Part shown: one piece after another, positions 55,286 to 63,508 of the stretch
How positions within the stretch are numbered: the first letter of the stretch is position 1
How the letters are laid out: every line of letters starts with the position of its first letter
NCBI RefSeq assembly: GCF_020829495.1
Contig: NZ_JAIVFQ010000005.1
Location: forward strand, 62,001 to 126,000
Source: Nostoc favosum CHAB5714
GTDB taxonomy: Bacteria > Cyanobacteriota > Cyanobacteriia > Cyanobacteriales > Nostocaceae
DNA length: 64,000 nt
Reading direction: 5' to 3'
Notes under the pieces: generated by a model
What the model saw: only the letters and a program-made list of their open reading frames with translations
Databases searched by the model: none
Told to the model about the DNA's origin: nothing
Program-made: the position numbers and the translations under genes

Positions 55286-55756
55286 CTAAATATAATACAT
55301 CGGACTTTGCTGTGCGCGAGTCTCTCTTTCCAGGCACAAGTCTTGGAGTGTATAACGACCCAAAACTTCAATTGAGGCAGCGTTAGCTTGCTCCCAAACT
55401 TCATAAAGCAGAGTCTTTTCCAGAGTCGGAGAGTCAGAAGTATCTTTCTCTTTCCGCTCGCCTTCTACCAAAGTGACAATTTCAAGTATTGTAATCTGCC
55501 AAGGTTCACGAACTAAAACGAAACCTCCTTTAGAGCCGCGTTGACTCTGCACCACACCAGCACGCCGGAGGTTGGTCAAAATTTGTTCCAGATAGCGCTC
55601 AGGTATGGGTTGCTTGGCAGTGATCTCGCTCATGGTTAGAGGAAGCTTTTTCCCGTGGTGGCTTGCCAGTTCTAAGAGTGCCAGCAGCGCGTATTCCACT
55701 TTGGAAGACAAATCCAAGAGAGCGTAGTTTTGGCTATTCAAGACTGTACTCAACAT
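55286..55756 (-). CDS. Rrf2-family regulator lacking Fe-S cysteines
   Basis: This 156-residue regulator has the Rrf2 winged helix: LSSKVEYALLALLELASHHG, PIPERYLEQILTNLRRAGVV and QSQRGSKGGFVLVREP. The three-Cys Fe-S site of IscR/NsrR is absent: only one Cys (DLCLERE) is present. This is the pattern of CymR, which in Bacillus controls cysteine genes in a complex with CysK. Here it lies directly before cysK in the same operon and divergent from cysE. CymR-like control is inference. The first 16 residues are extra relative to the family; the true start may be downstream. Confidence 0.9.
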   Translation of the reverse strand: MLSTVLNSQNYALLDLSSKVEYALLALLELASHHGKKLPLTMSEITAKQPIPERYLEQILTNLRRAGVVQSQRGSKGGFVLVREPWQITILEIVTLVEGERKEKDTSDSPTLEKTLLYEVWEQANAASIEVLGRYTLQDLCLERETRAQQSPMYYI

Positions 55757-55892
55757 ACTACGGTGAATTGGGGGACTTATCGCAGTTTATGCGAAATTAA
55801 TTTTTCTCAAAGTGTGGAATGTGATAGCATCCCACTTATTACCCACAAAACCACTATACGCTATCGACTTACCGTAGATTATTATTTTACAC

Positions 55893-55928
55893 AATTCCTA
55901 TAAATGACTTGATCTTTTTGTAGGAATT
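55893..55928. promoter_or_regulatory. Inverted repeat between rrf2 and cysE
   Basis: AATTCCTA and TAGGAATT, 20 bases apart, lie in the divergent promoter region, 55-90 bases before the cysE start and 137-172 bases before the Rrf2 start. It could be the operator of the Rrf2 regulator; the GGAATT core is of the type seen at CymR sites, from memory. Confidence 0.35.
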
Positions 55929-55982
55929 ATTCTGAGTTTCTGTTTTCAGAGCCTCACCTACCAACGAAAACCTTAACAGAGT

Positions 55983-56708
55983 ATGCTACTAACTGATTTG
56001 CGAACCATTTTTGAGCGTGACCCAGCAGCCCGTAACTGGCTAGAAGTATTGTTCTGTTACCCTGGACTCCAAGCTCTAGTGTTTCATCGATTGGCACACT
56101 GGCTGTATAAAATTGGAATTCCCTTTATACCAAGGCTTATCTCTCATATTAGTAGGTTTTTAACCGGAATTGAAATTCATCCTGGGGCATTAATTGGCCA
56201 GGGAGTGTTTATAGATCACGGGATGGGAGTTGTGATTGGCGAGACAGCGATCGTGGGCGATTACGCCCTGATTTATCAAGGTGTCACCCTTGGCGGGACT
56301 GGGAAAGAAAGCGGCAAACGCCATCCAACTTTAGGCTCTCATGTAGTTGTGGGAGCGGGTGCAAAGGTATTGGGAAATATTCAAATTGGCGATCGCGTCC
56401 GTATTGGAGCTGGTTCTGTGGTGCTGCGAGATGTTCCCAGTAACACTACTGTAGTTGGGATTCCAGGGCGCGTGACTCGTCAGAACAACTCGTCTACCAA
56501 TGTTCTGGATCATGATAAAGTACGGGACGTAGAAGCTGAAGTCATCCGCGCTCTATTTGAACGCGTCAAGGCTCTAGAGAAACAGTTCGAGGAGTTGCAA
56601 CAATCAAGTTTGTCCCCAACTGAGCTTGACGACGAACCAACCGACAACCCTAAGAGCAATAATTCTGATGGGATAATTGAAGATTTTCTCGATGGTGCAG
56701 GAATTTAA
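55983..56708 (+). CDS. cysE: Serine O-acetyltransferase
   Basis: CysE acetylates serine with acetyl-CoA, the committed step before cysteine synthesis. The 241-residue protein has the helical N-terminal domain ([20 protein letters not shown]) and the left-handed beta-helix with hexapeptide repeats: [40 protein letters not shown] and [20 protein letters not shown]. The C-terminus (about 180-241) is extended and acidic, not needed for catalysis. Its end does not have the Ile of the usual CysK-binding tail in the usual context, although GAGI is close. The ATG at 55983 is used. Confidence 0.95.
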   Translation: MLLTDLRTIFERDPAARNWLEVLFCYPGLQALVFHRLAHWLYKIGIPFIPRLISHISRFLTGIEIHPGALIGQGVFIDHGMGVVIGETAIVGDYALIYQGVTLGGTGKESGKRHPTLGSHVVVGAGAKVLGNIQIGDRVRIGAGSVVLRDVPSNTTVVGIPGRVTRQNNSSTNVLDHDKVRDVEAEVIRALFERVKALEKQFEELQQSSLSPTELDDEPTDNPKSNNSDGIIEDFLDGAGI

Positions 56709-56710
56709 TT

Positions 56711-56806
56711 TTGGGCATTGGGCATCGGGCATGGGGCATTAGGCATTAGGCATTGGTTATTAATTATTCTCCTCTGCTCCCCCTGCTCCCCCTGCTCCCC
56801 CTGCTC
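56711..56806. repeat. GGGCATT and CTCCCCCTG repeats
   Basis: GGGCATT/GGGCATC units (56711-56757) followed by CTCCCCCTG nonamers (56772-56806), the same unit type as the arrays in ldpA and rsmB, here in a noncoding gap. Confidence 0.85.
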
Positions 56807-56907
56807 CTTCATCTCCCCACTCCCCTCTTTAAAATATTCATAGCCTCTTAGAACCTGATATAAATATAATACTACGGTTAATTTATCGGAGAATAGTTTT
56901 ATATACT

Positions 56908-57498
56908 ATGGTGTCTTTGTACACAAGCTTATCTAGCTCAACAAGTAATAATACTAAGGAGCTTTTTGCCCGTAGGTCATTTCTACCAGAGCATCAAAAC
57001 GGACTCTGGAAGATTGAAACGGGTTTTATCAGGACTTTTACCTATCTGGAAGATGGTACAACCGTCGCTCTGGGATTGTGGGGCCCTGGAGATGTCGTTG
57101 GTAAGGCTTTGTCAAAATTAGATCCTTACCAAATGGAATGCCTAACTAAAGTAGAGGCGACGGTCTTACCTTTAGAGGAATGGAGTAAACTAACAGAAAC
57201 TCTACTTACCCATATCCAACAGGCTCAAGAATTGATGGTTATTCGTAGCCATAAAAAAGTTGAAACTATGCTGCTCAAGCTGTTGGCATGGTTATCCAAA
57301 AAGTTTGGTTCGGAAGTTGAAAAAGGACGTTTAATAGATATGCGTCTGACTCACGAAGACCTGGCGGAAATGCTCGGTTCAACTCGTGTGACTATCACTC
57401 GTATTCTTGGACAGTTTGAGCAAGAGGGACTGATTGCTCGTCTTTCCTTGCATCGAATTGTGCTGCGAGAAGAAGAAATTTGGTACTACGAAATTTAA
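56908..57498 (+). CDS. Crp/Fnr-family regulator, CysR-like by position
   Basis: This 196-residue transcription factor has a shortened cyclic-nucleotide-like N-terminal domain (about 25-90) with FTYLEDGTTVALGLWGPGDV and a C-terminal helix-turn-helix: LTHEDLAEMLGSTRVTITRI. The effector-binding residues of true Crp are not obvious. CysR, a Crp-family protein, controls sulfate transport in Synechococcus and is encoded beside the sulfate transport genes. Here the neighbours are cysE and the sulfate permease, so a CysR role is reasonable. The ATG at 56908 follows GGAGAATAG. Confidence 0.85.
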   Translation: MVSLYTSLSSSTSNNTKELFARRSFLPEHQNGLWKIETGFIRTFTYLEDGTTVALGLWGPGDVVGKALSKLDPYQMECLTKVEATVLPLEEWSKLTETLLTHIQQAQELMVIRSHKKVETMLLKLLAWLSKKFGSEVEKGRLIDMRLTHEDLAEMLGSTRVTITRILGQFEQEGLIARLSLHRIVLREEEIWYYEI

Positions 57499-57504
57499 AT
57501 TATT

Positions 57505-57843
57505 TCAGCAAAACCAGCTATCGCCGTCAGCATTCGGTTTGCCCACAATTCTCAGATTCAGGGATTCCAGGTAAGCCAGACCGCTAGAGATTTGTGGCAC
57601 TGTTCCCCGCAATTCAATGTCAAAGTATCCTTCTTGATCTGTATTTGGTTGTAGCATAGCTTTAGTAATATTAACTACCAAGCCGTAACTAGAAATTAAC
57701 TGCGAAATCACAGGCGCTTGCAGATAGCATTTAGGAATATATATCCGCAGACGAATCTGGGTGACTTGGCTTTTTGTGTCAACTGAAGAAACCAGTGATA
57801 ATCTGGTTTGGGAATTGGTTTGATGGTTATTTAACGCTGCCAT
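57505..57843 (-). CDS. Single NIL-domain protein (112 aa)
   Basis: This small protein has one NIL domain (about residues 28-108): IRLRIYIPKCYLQAPVISQL, ISSYGLVVNITKAML and GYFDIELRGTVPQISSGLAY. The NIL domain is the ACT-like C-terminal domain of the methionine transporter ATPase MetN, where it binds methionine and inhibits transport. Here it is separate. Part of a group of three NIL-domain genes (57505, 57866, 59652) placed downstream of cysW on the same strand. The function is inferred: a sulfur-compound sensor or regulator. It is 22 bases after the two-domain NIL gene. Confidence 0.85.
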   Translation of the reverse strand: MAALNNHQTNSQTRLSLVSSVDTKSQVTQIRLRIYIPKCYLQAPVISQLISSYGLVVNITKAMLQPNTDQEGYFDIELRGTVPQISSGLAYLESLNLRIVGKPNADGDSWFC

Positions 57844-57865
57844 TGGATAGTGAGTATTTTATTAA

Positions 57866-58531
57866 TTAGCGTAGGCGTAGCCCGTCGTAGACATCGCTAT
57901 AAACGCTAGACAAATCCAGCCAAATTGGTAGCCCCAGTTTTTCTAAATAACTCAGGCTAGAATAGAGTTGCTTTGTCCTCCCCCACAAATCCAAATCAAA
58001 CCAGCCGTCATCTTCGGTATCGGGTTGAAGTCTAGCACTGGTGATATTGACTGTTAGTCCATAACGAGAAACTAACTCGGAAATCACTGGTTCTTCGTAA
58101 TAAGATTTTAAGACGCACAGTTGCAAGCGCAATCGACTGGTTTGACCGAGAGAAATCCATTGCTGGAATTGTTCTTGCCATTGATTTTTTAGCCATGCAG
58201 AGTCTTTGAGACTCCGTTTGCTAGCTGGATGTGGGAAAGTTAAAGAGTGTTGGTTGGGTTGAATCTGGGTAGCGATCGCTAATTCCAGCAAATTCACTCC
58301 CAATCCTTGCAAGTAAGATAGGCTATTTGTCAGTTTTTGAGGATTTCCCGAAAGATCCAAATCAAACCAGCCATCGCTGTCACTGTCGGATGTCAAGGAT
58401 GCAGCTTTGATATTGACGGTTAAACCATAACGAGACACCAGCCGGGAAATTACAGGTTGCCTGTGATAACGCTGAGGCACGAGAATGCGGCTGTGGACTG
58501 AAGCGGGTTCTACAGATTTACTCTGAGACAT
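57866..58531 (-). CDS. Tandem NIL-domain protein (221 aa)
   Basis: Two NIL domains in one protein. The first is about residues 12-90: SRILVPQRYHRQPVISRLVS, RYGLTVNIKAASL, GWFDLDLSGNPQKL. The second is about 130-210: SRLRLQLCVLKSYYEEPVIS, RYGLTVNITSARLQ, GWFDLDLWGRTKQL. A TTG at 58546 opens the frame; the ATG at 58531 is preferred. The C-terminal SDVYDGLRLR is encoded by a copy of the 29-bp dispersed repeat (57869-57897) that also provides the stop region, so the original C-terminus was changed. It probably forms an operon with the single-NIL gene downstream. Confidence 0.85.
   Translation of the reverse strand: MSQSKSVEPASVHSRILVPQRYHRQPVISRLVSRYGLTVNIKAASLTSDSDSDGWFDLDLSGNPQKLTNSLSYLQGLGVNLLELAIATQIQPNQHSLTFPHPASKRSLKDSAWLKNQWQEQFQQWISLGQTSRLRLQLCVLKSYYEEPVISELVSRYGLTVNITSARLQPDTEDDGWFDLDLWGRTKQLYSSLSYLEKLGLPIWLDLSSVYSDVYDGLRLR
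57869..57897 (-). repeat. 29-bp dispersed repeat, copy 5, at a gene's 3' end
   Basis: Inverted copy forming the last codons (SDVYDGLRLR) of the tandem NIL gene. Confidence 0.9.
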
Positions 58532-58548
58532 CAGATTAATTCCCAATA

Positions 58549-58577
58549 GCGATGCCTAGGTTGGGTTGCGCCTACGC
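58549..58577 (+). repeat. 29-bp dispersed repeat, copy 6
   Basis: Variant GCGATGCCTAGGTTGGGTTG then CGCCTACGC, just upstream of the tandem NIL gene. With copy 5 it brackets that gene in inverted orientation. Confidence 0.8.
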
Positions 58578-58993
58578 AATTTTTAGGTTCGGCAGAGGAT
58601 TTTGCTGATGCCCTACCCCTACAACTCAACTGCGCTTGCTTGAATGTCAGCCTTATAGAGATTTTCATATTTTTGGCTTCTATTAAACTACGGTAACACT
58701 ATCGATTTAACGCATTTACTTGTTATGTAAAGGACAATCTCACAAAATACGCAAAAAAGCAATCAGTAAATTCACGCAAATTATGGTCAATTTATGTAGA
58801 GTAATTGACGATAAACCAATTAAGAATTTATTGCATCTGTCCGTTAGATGATATTGTCATTATCTTGGAATTAAAACTGAAGGGCGATACTCATTACCAA
58901 GTGATTAAAGGGTTCCCGAAATTAGCTTAGGTGGCGTTATAAAAATTTTGTTAGATTTTATTATCTCATAGTGGGCATACTGCAAGTATCAAG

Positions 58994-59134
58994 TCTGACT
59001 CTTCACGGTATCTGAAAAACCTCACTTCTATTTCTCTCTCCTAACAGGAGAGAGACTTTGAATTTTCTTCCCCCTTCCCGCATCGGGAAGGGGGTTAGGG
59101 GGTTAGGTTTTTCGTGATGACGTGAAAAGTCAGA
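58994..59134. mobile_element. 141-bp MITE-like element with 7-bp target duplication
   Basis: Ends TCTGACTCTTCACG and CGTGAAAAGTCAGA, imperfectly extended to GAAAAACC inside. Identical TATCAAG heptamers lie directly outside both ends (58987-58993 and 59135-59141), the mark of a transposition event. The interior has a CCCCCTTCCCG / CGGGAAGGGGG hairpin. The rest of 58578-58986 shows no gene. Confidence 0.85.
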
Positions 59135-59169
59135 TATCAAGTAAGTAGCATCGAAATAGGGAAAACAGT

Positions 59170-59382
59170 ATGTTGACTACACTACCGCAAGAAGAAATTA
59201 CATCATTGAAGCAAAATTTAAGACGTGAAATTAGTAAACTATCAGGTGTTCCAGAAAATAATATACCTAAGTATATTTGCATCAATAATCTGAATTCAAA
59301 GCTAGAAAGATTAGAAGAAATCGAGAAAATTCTTACTATAGATAAATATAAAATTGTTTTTATAGGTACTATTGTTCATTAA
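59170..59382 (+). pseudogene. N-terminal fragment resembling a P-loop GTPase
   Basis: This 70-residue frame (LPQEEITSLKQNLRREISKL then YICINNLNSKLERLEEIEKI) ends KYKIVFIGTIVH. The last part looks like the beta strand that leads into a P-loop (FIGT-x-GVGKT) in large GTPase/ATPase proteins, but the frame stops exactly where the loop should begin. GGGTATAA repeats follow at once. So it may be the truncated start of such a gene, or just a small protein. Low certainty. Confidence 0.35.
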
Positions 59383-59390
59383 GGGTGTAG

Positions 59391-59421
59391 GGGTATAAGG
59401 GTATAAGGGTATAGGGGATAT
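59391..59421. repeat. GGGTATAA repeat
   Basis: Four GGGTATA(A) units directly after the fragment above. The remainder of the gap to 59651 shows no gene. Confidence 0.8.
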
Positions 59422-59651
59422 AGCGTTGTCCGAGGATTGAAACAAATAGCCCAACGCGGTCGTCCCAAGGGATGGGGCAATTACTACCAGAGGTTGTAGG
59501 GGTTGCGTCTTTTTCCCTACACCCCTACCACCATGCAACCCCTACACCCGCCCCAACGGGGCTGGTAAAGCAAAAACTACAGCTATCGTTTATATTTAGG
59601 TATGAGGACGTGCAGCTATCTGTACGCCCGTACTATGTGTTGCTATAACCC

Positions 59652-59918
59652 TTACCAATCAGTTGCTTTACTGTCATCCCAGACTTCCAATTCCAAGTCG
59701 CGGAGATAGGTTAACCCGCTCTGAATTTGTGCATCTGTTCCTTGTAATTCAAGGTCAAACCAACCATCACCGACAGCATTCGCTCCCAAAATCGCTGCCG
59801 TGATATTCACAGTCAGTCCATAGTTAGACACCAAGCGAGAAATGACAGGTTCCTGGTGATAATCTTTGGGAATTCTTAGTCGAATCCGTTTGTTGGTAAG
59901 TGTATTGTCAGTAGCCAT
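59652..59918 (-). CDS. Single NIL-domain protein (88 aa), beside cysW
   Basis: An 88-residue protein that is almost only a NIL domain: KRIRLRIPKDYHQEPVISRL, VSNYGLTVNITAAILG, GDGWFDLELQGTDAQIQSGL. It starts 149 bases after the cysW stop, on the same strand, and is likely part of or close to the sulfate permease operon. The position of a NIL domain next to a sulfate permease that lacks a linked ATPase gene suggests a regulatory role. This is inferred. Confidence 0.87.
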   Translation of the reverse strand: MATDNTLTNKRIRLRIPKDYHQEPVISRLVSNYGLTVNITAAILGANAVGDGWFDLELQGTDAQIQSGLTYLRDLELEVWDDSKATDW

Positions 59919-60067
59919 ATCTGAATTATTTCAATCCCTGATCGGGATTGGTACAGAACTACTCTTAACCCTAACGGTAATTTCCTGATAGGTACTAAAT
60001 AGATCGTACCATGTCCCATGATTTGCTTGTATCCTATTCAAAGGATAACTATAATCTCTTGATTTTT

Positions 60068-60943
60068 CTATTCAACATCTTTAATGCGGGTTTTCCGTTC
60101 CAGAATCTCCTTCAGCACTAAGGTTACTACTGCTAGCAACGCTAACAGTACAGCCGCAGAGAAGGCAGCTTCTGTTTCATATTGTTTGTAAGCCTCTTCT
60201 ACAAACAGTGGTAGGCTCTGGGTTTGGTCAGCAATGTTGCCAGATACGACCGAAACCGCGCCGAATTCACCCATTGCTCTGGCATTGGTCAAAATTAAAC
60301 CGTAGAGTAAACCCCAACGGATACTAGGCAAGGTGACGCGCCAAAATATTTGCCAATCTTTCGCACCTAGAGTTCTAGCAGCTTCTTCTTGATCCTTACC
60401 AAATTCCTCTAAAACAGGAATTACTTCCCGCGCTACAAAGGGCATACTCACAAACGCTGTAGCCAGCACCATACCTGGAAAGGCAAAGATAATTTTGATA
60501 TCATGAGCCTGGAGCCAAGGCCCAAACCAGCCATTGCGTCCGTAAAGTAGCACAATCATCAATCCTGCGACTACGGGCGAGATGGAAAAGGGCAGGTCAA
60601 TAATGCTCAAAACTACGGCGCGTCCGGGAAATTTATGACGAGCGATCGCCCAAGCTGCACATAAACCAAATACCGTATTTAAAGGTAGAGAAATCACAGC
60701 CAGCAATAGCGTTAGCCAAGCTGCATGGAGAAAAGCTGGCCGCGTCAGGTTAGCCAGAAATGGCCCAACTCCTTTGCTGAAGGCTTGGACAAAAACGTTA
60801 ATTGCCGGGATATATTGAACTAGGGCTAAATAGGCGATCGCTATACCAATTAAAACTATTGGCACCCAACTCTTCTGTTCTTTAGGCTTGGGCGTATGTG
60901 TATCAGATGCAGATGAGTGAAAACTTGGCTTATCTACTGTCAT
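60068..60943 (-). CDS. cysW: Sulfate ABC permease CysW
   Basis: The second membrane subunit of the sulfate/thiosulfate importer, 291 residues with six helices. The cytosolic EAA loop is [20 protein letters not shown] and contacts the ATPase Cys[21 protein letters not shown] is typical of CysW. Its start overlaps the end of cysT by 14 bases, so translation is coupled. The ATG at 60943 is used. No cysA gene follows it in the window; an NIL-domain gene is next. Confidence 0.92.
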   Translation of the reverse strand: MTVDKPSFHSSASDTHTPKPKEQKSWVPIVLIGIAIAYLALVQYIPAINVFVQAFSKGVGPFLANLTRPAFLHAAWLTLLLAVISLPLNTVFGLCAAWAIARHKFPGRAVVLSIIDLPFSISPVVAGLMIVLLYGRNGWFGPWLQAHDIKIIFAFPGMVLATAFVSMPFVAREVIPVLEEFGKDQEEAARTLGAKDWQIFWRVTLPSIRWGLLYGLILTNARAMGEFGAVSVVSGNIADQTQSLPLFVEEAYKQYETEAAFSAAVLLALLAVVTLVLKEILERKTRIKDVE

Positions 60944-61790
60944 ATCGCCTTGCCCATGCTTGTAAGAAATTAATTGCCAATAGCAGTACCAACGAAATTG
61001 ATAGTAAAACTATGCCAATTACTGTTGCACCAGAATAGTCATACTGCTCTAACCGTTGGAAAATCAACACAGGTGCGATTAAATCTTGATAGGGCGTATT
61101 GGAAGAGATAATCACAGTCGAACCATATTCCCCAACTGCACGAGAGAAACCCAAGGCAACACCAGTTAAAATTGTCGGAAATAAAGGTGGCAAAATCACT
61201 TTCCAAAAGGTTTGCCATTGAGAAGCACCTAGACACCAGGAGGCTTCTTCAATTTCATGTTCCATTTCCTGAAGCACGGGTTGCACAGTTCTCACGATAA
61301 AAGGTAGTGAGATAAATATCATTGCCACCGCTACTCCCGTGCGGGTAAAAGATACCTTAATTCCCAGTGGTGCTAGTAACGAACCTAACCACCCATTATC
61401 ACTGTAAACTGTTGCCAAGGTTAGCCCTGCTACGGAAGTTGGTAGTGCAAAGGGTAAATCTACTGTGGCATCAATCAAGCGTTTTAAGGGGAAGTCATAG
61501 CGAACTAGAACCCAAGCAATTAGAGTACCAAATACGCCATTAAGCAGGGCAGCAAATATTGCTGTCACAAAAGTGACATTATAAGTGGCTAATGCAATAT
61601 CACTGGTTGCGATCGCCCAAAATCTCGCTGGAGGTTCTGTACTTGCTTTCAGGAACATGGCAATGATGGGGATAAACAACATCACCGTCAAGTATCCAAT
61701 GGTGATTCGCCAAGTCCAAGGAACCCGCCCCAATCTCTTCCAGAATGGCGTTTTGCGTTCAACTTCCACAGAAGGAGATACAGTTGTCAT
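60930..61790 (-). CDS. cysT: Sulfate ABC permease CysT
   Basis: The first membrane subunit of the sulfate importer, 286 residues. Six helices and the EAA loop [20 protein letters not shown] are visible, with [20 protein letters not shown] near the C-terminus. The ATG at 61790 is used; the frame also opens with a TTG two codons earlier. It is preceded by sbpA in the same direction, with GAATTAC/GTAATTC repeats in the gap. Confidence 0.92.
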   Translation of the reverse strand: MTTVSPSVEVERKTPFWKRLGRVPWTWRITIGYLTVMLFIPIIAMFLKASTEPPARFWAIATSDIALATYNVTFVTAIFAALLNGVFGTLIAWVLVRYDFPLKRLIDATVDLPFALPTSVAGLTLATVYSDNGWLGSLLAPLGIKVSFTRTGVAVAMIFISLPFIVRTVQPVLQEMEHEIEEASWCLGASQWQTFWKVILPPLFPTILTGVALGFSRAVGEYGSTVIISSNTPYQDLIAPVLIFQRLEQYDYSGATVIGIVLLSISLVLLLAINFLQAWARRYDSR

Positions 61791-61827
61791 AGTCAAAAAT
61801 TCAAAATTTAAAAGAAGTTTTTTGTAA

Positions 61828-61931
61828 GTATTCGTAATTCGTAATTATTACTCCACAACTGTTCGCACAGCGTGCCATAAGCTTTGTTAGTTGCTCTGTC
61901 CTTCAATTACGAATTACGAATTACGAATTAT
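61828..61931. repeat. GTAATTC/GAATTAC heptanucleotide repeats
   Basis: Two opposed short arrays (61828-61848 and 61902-61931) between sbpA and cysT, complementary to each other and able to form a long hairpin within the operon. Confidence 0.8.
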
Positions 61932-61947
61932 GTTGACTAATTACCGT

Positions 61948-63087
61948 TTATTTTTGGGCTTGAATTTTGTCAAACACGCCCCCATCTGCGAAGAACTTCT
62001 TATCAATTGCTTCCCAACCGCCTAAGTCTGCAACTGTACCCAAAGTTTTCACCTTGGGAAATTTGTCTGTAACTTCTTTAGTTTGAGCTATAGTCTCATC
62101 CACAGGACGGAATCCCAATTTGACAAACTCTTGCTGTGCTTCTGGGGTATAGAGGTATTTCACAAAACCTTCAGCAACTTCGCGGGTTCCGTGCTTATCG
62201 ACGTTCTTATCTACCACAGCGATCGGATTGTCAATGGATATATTCACATCGGGAACGACATACTCAACCTTTTCGCCCTTTTGCTGTGCCAAAATCACTT
62301 CGTTTTCGTAGTTGATTAAGACATCTCCCTGCCCTTGCTTGGCGAATGTATCAGTCGCTTCCCGCGCATCTTTAGGCAAGATTGGCACATTTTTGTAGAC
62401 TTTAGTCACAAATTCAGTAGCTTTAGCCTCATCGCCACCTGTTTTAATTACAGAATCCCATAGTGCTAAGAAATTCCACTTAGCAACGCCTGACGTTTTG
62501 GGGTTAGCAGTAATCAGTTTTACACCGTCTTTAGCTAAATCTTCCCAGTTCTTGATACCTTTAGGATTGCCTGAACGAGTGACTAATGCTGCAACTGATT
62601 TGGAGACAATCCCATTGTTGGGAACTTCTTTCTCCCAACCTGGTTGAATCAATCCAGCCTTCTCAATCTTTGAGGTGTCTCCAGCTAGTGCCAAATGAAC
62701 AACATCTGCTTCCAAACCATCGATAACAGCGCGAGTTTGGGAACCAGATCCCCCATAGCTTTGTTTGAAGGTGACAGTTTGGTTATGGTCTTTCTTCCAC
62801 TGTTCTACAAACTTAGGAATGATGGCTTCGTGAGCTGCTTTGGTAACTGCAAAAGAAACCAGGGTTAGTTCAACATTATCCTTGCTTGCAGCAACAGGAC
62901 TAGCAGTAGGGGTTTCAGAGGAAGAATTACTCCCAGTTCCACCAGAGCAGGCAGCAAGCGCCACACTCAATACAGTGCCTACCAAAAAGAGTGATACAAA
63001 GCCTTTGAGCGAATTTAGTCTGAACCGATACGTTCTATTGAACGCGATCGCTTGTAACTTTTTCAGTGGGCGTTGCCACAAACTCAT
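61948..63087 (-). CDS. sbpA: Sulfate-binding lipoprotein SbpA
   Basis: The periplasmic sulfate-binding component of the importer, 379 residues. A lipoprotein signal (SLFLVGTVLSVALAACSGG) has a LAAC lipobox, so it is anchored to the membrane. The mature part shows VTFKQSYGGSGSQTRAVIDG (the sulfate-binding loop), ADVVHLALAGDTSKIE and ANPKTSGVAKWNFLALWDS. The ATG at 63087 is used; the first 20 residues before the lipobox are unusually long. It is the first gene of the sbpA-cysT-cysW group. Confidence 0.93.
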   Translation of the reverse strand: MSLWQRPLKKLQAIAFNRTYRFRLNSLKGFVSLFLVGTVLSVALAACSGGTGSNSSSETPTASPVAASKDNVELTLVSFAVTKAAHEAIIPKFVEQWKKDHNQTVTFKQSYGGSGSQTRAVIDGLEADVVHLALAGDTSKIEKAGLIQPGWEKEVPNNGIVSKSVAALVTRSGNPKGIKNWEDLAKDGVKLITANPKTSGVAKWNFLALWDSVIKTGGDEAKATEFVTKVYKNVPILPKDAREATDTFAKQGQGDVLINYENEVILAQQKGEKVEYVVPDVNISIDNPIAVVDKNVDKHGTREVAEGFVKYLYTPEAQQEFVKLGFRPVDETIAQTKEVTDKFPKVKTLGTVADLGGWEAIDKKFFADGGVFDKIQAQK

Positions 63088-63144
63088 TCTATTTCCTCCA
63101 CTAAATCTACAAATAATTGATCGGAATACAGTTACATAGTGTTT

Positions 63145-63159
63145 ATCATCCTGGATGAT
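63145..63159. promoter_or_regulatory. Palindrome upstream of sbpA
   Basis: ATCATCC-T-GGATGAT is a perfect inverted repeat 58 bases upstream of the sbpA start. Its position fits an operator of a sulfur regulator such as the Crp-family or Rrf2 protein, but no second copy is seen at cysE or cysK. The rest of 63088-63508 shows no gene. Confidence 0.3.
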
Positions 63160-63508
63160 TCCATGTATCTAGTTGCAAACACCAACAAACCTCACATTCT
63201 TTATCAAGAATATGGCGATTCTACCAGTTCTGTGAGGAATTACAATGCTTTTATTTTCAACTATCAAGTTGTCATCACAATTGGCTACCTAATGGATCAG
63301 GCAAATTGCTTCATTAGTCATTAGTCCAAGAGAAACCACGCCCACTCTTTGATGTGGTTTGAATTAGTCTGATATCATTAGTTTTTTTCGCCCAGAAGGG
63401 GCCAGGTATGTACCAAAAACTCTTTATGAAAAACAAAACCCATCTAGAAAGTATCTAAATGGGAAAAATTTCTGGTTAATTTTTGAATTCGCCAACAGGA
63501 TCAGATTC

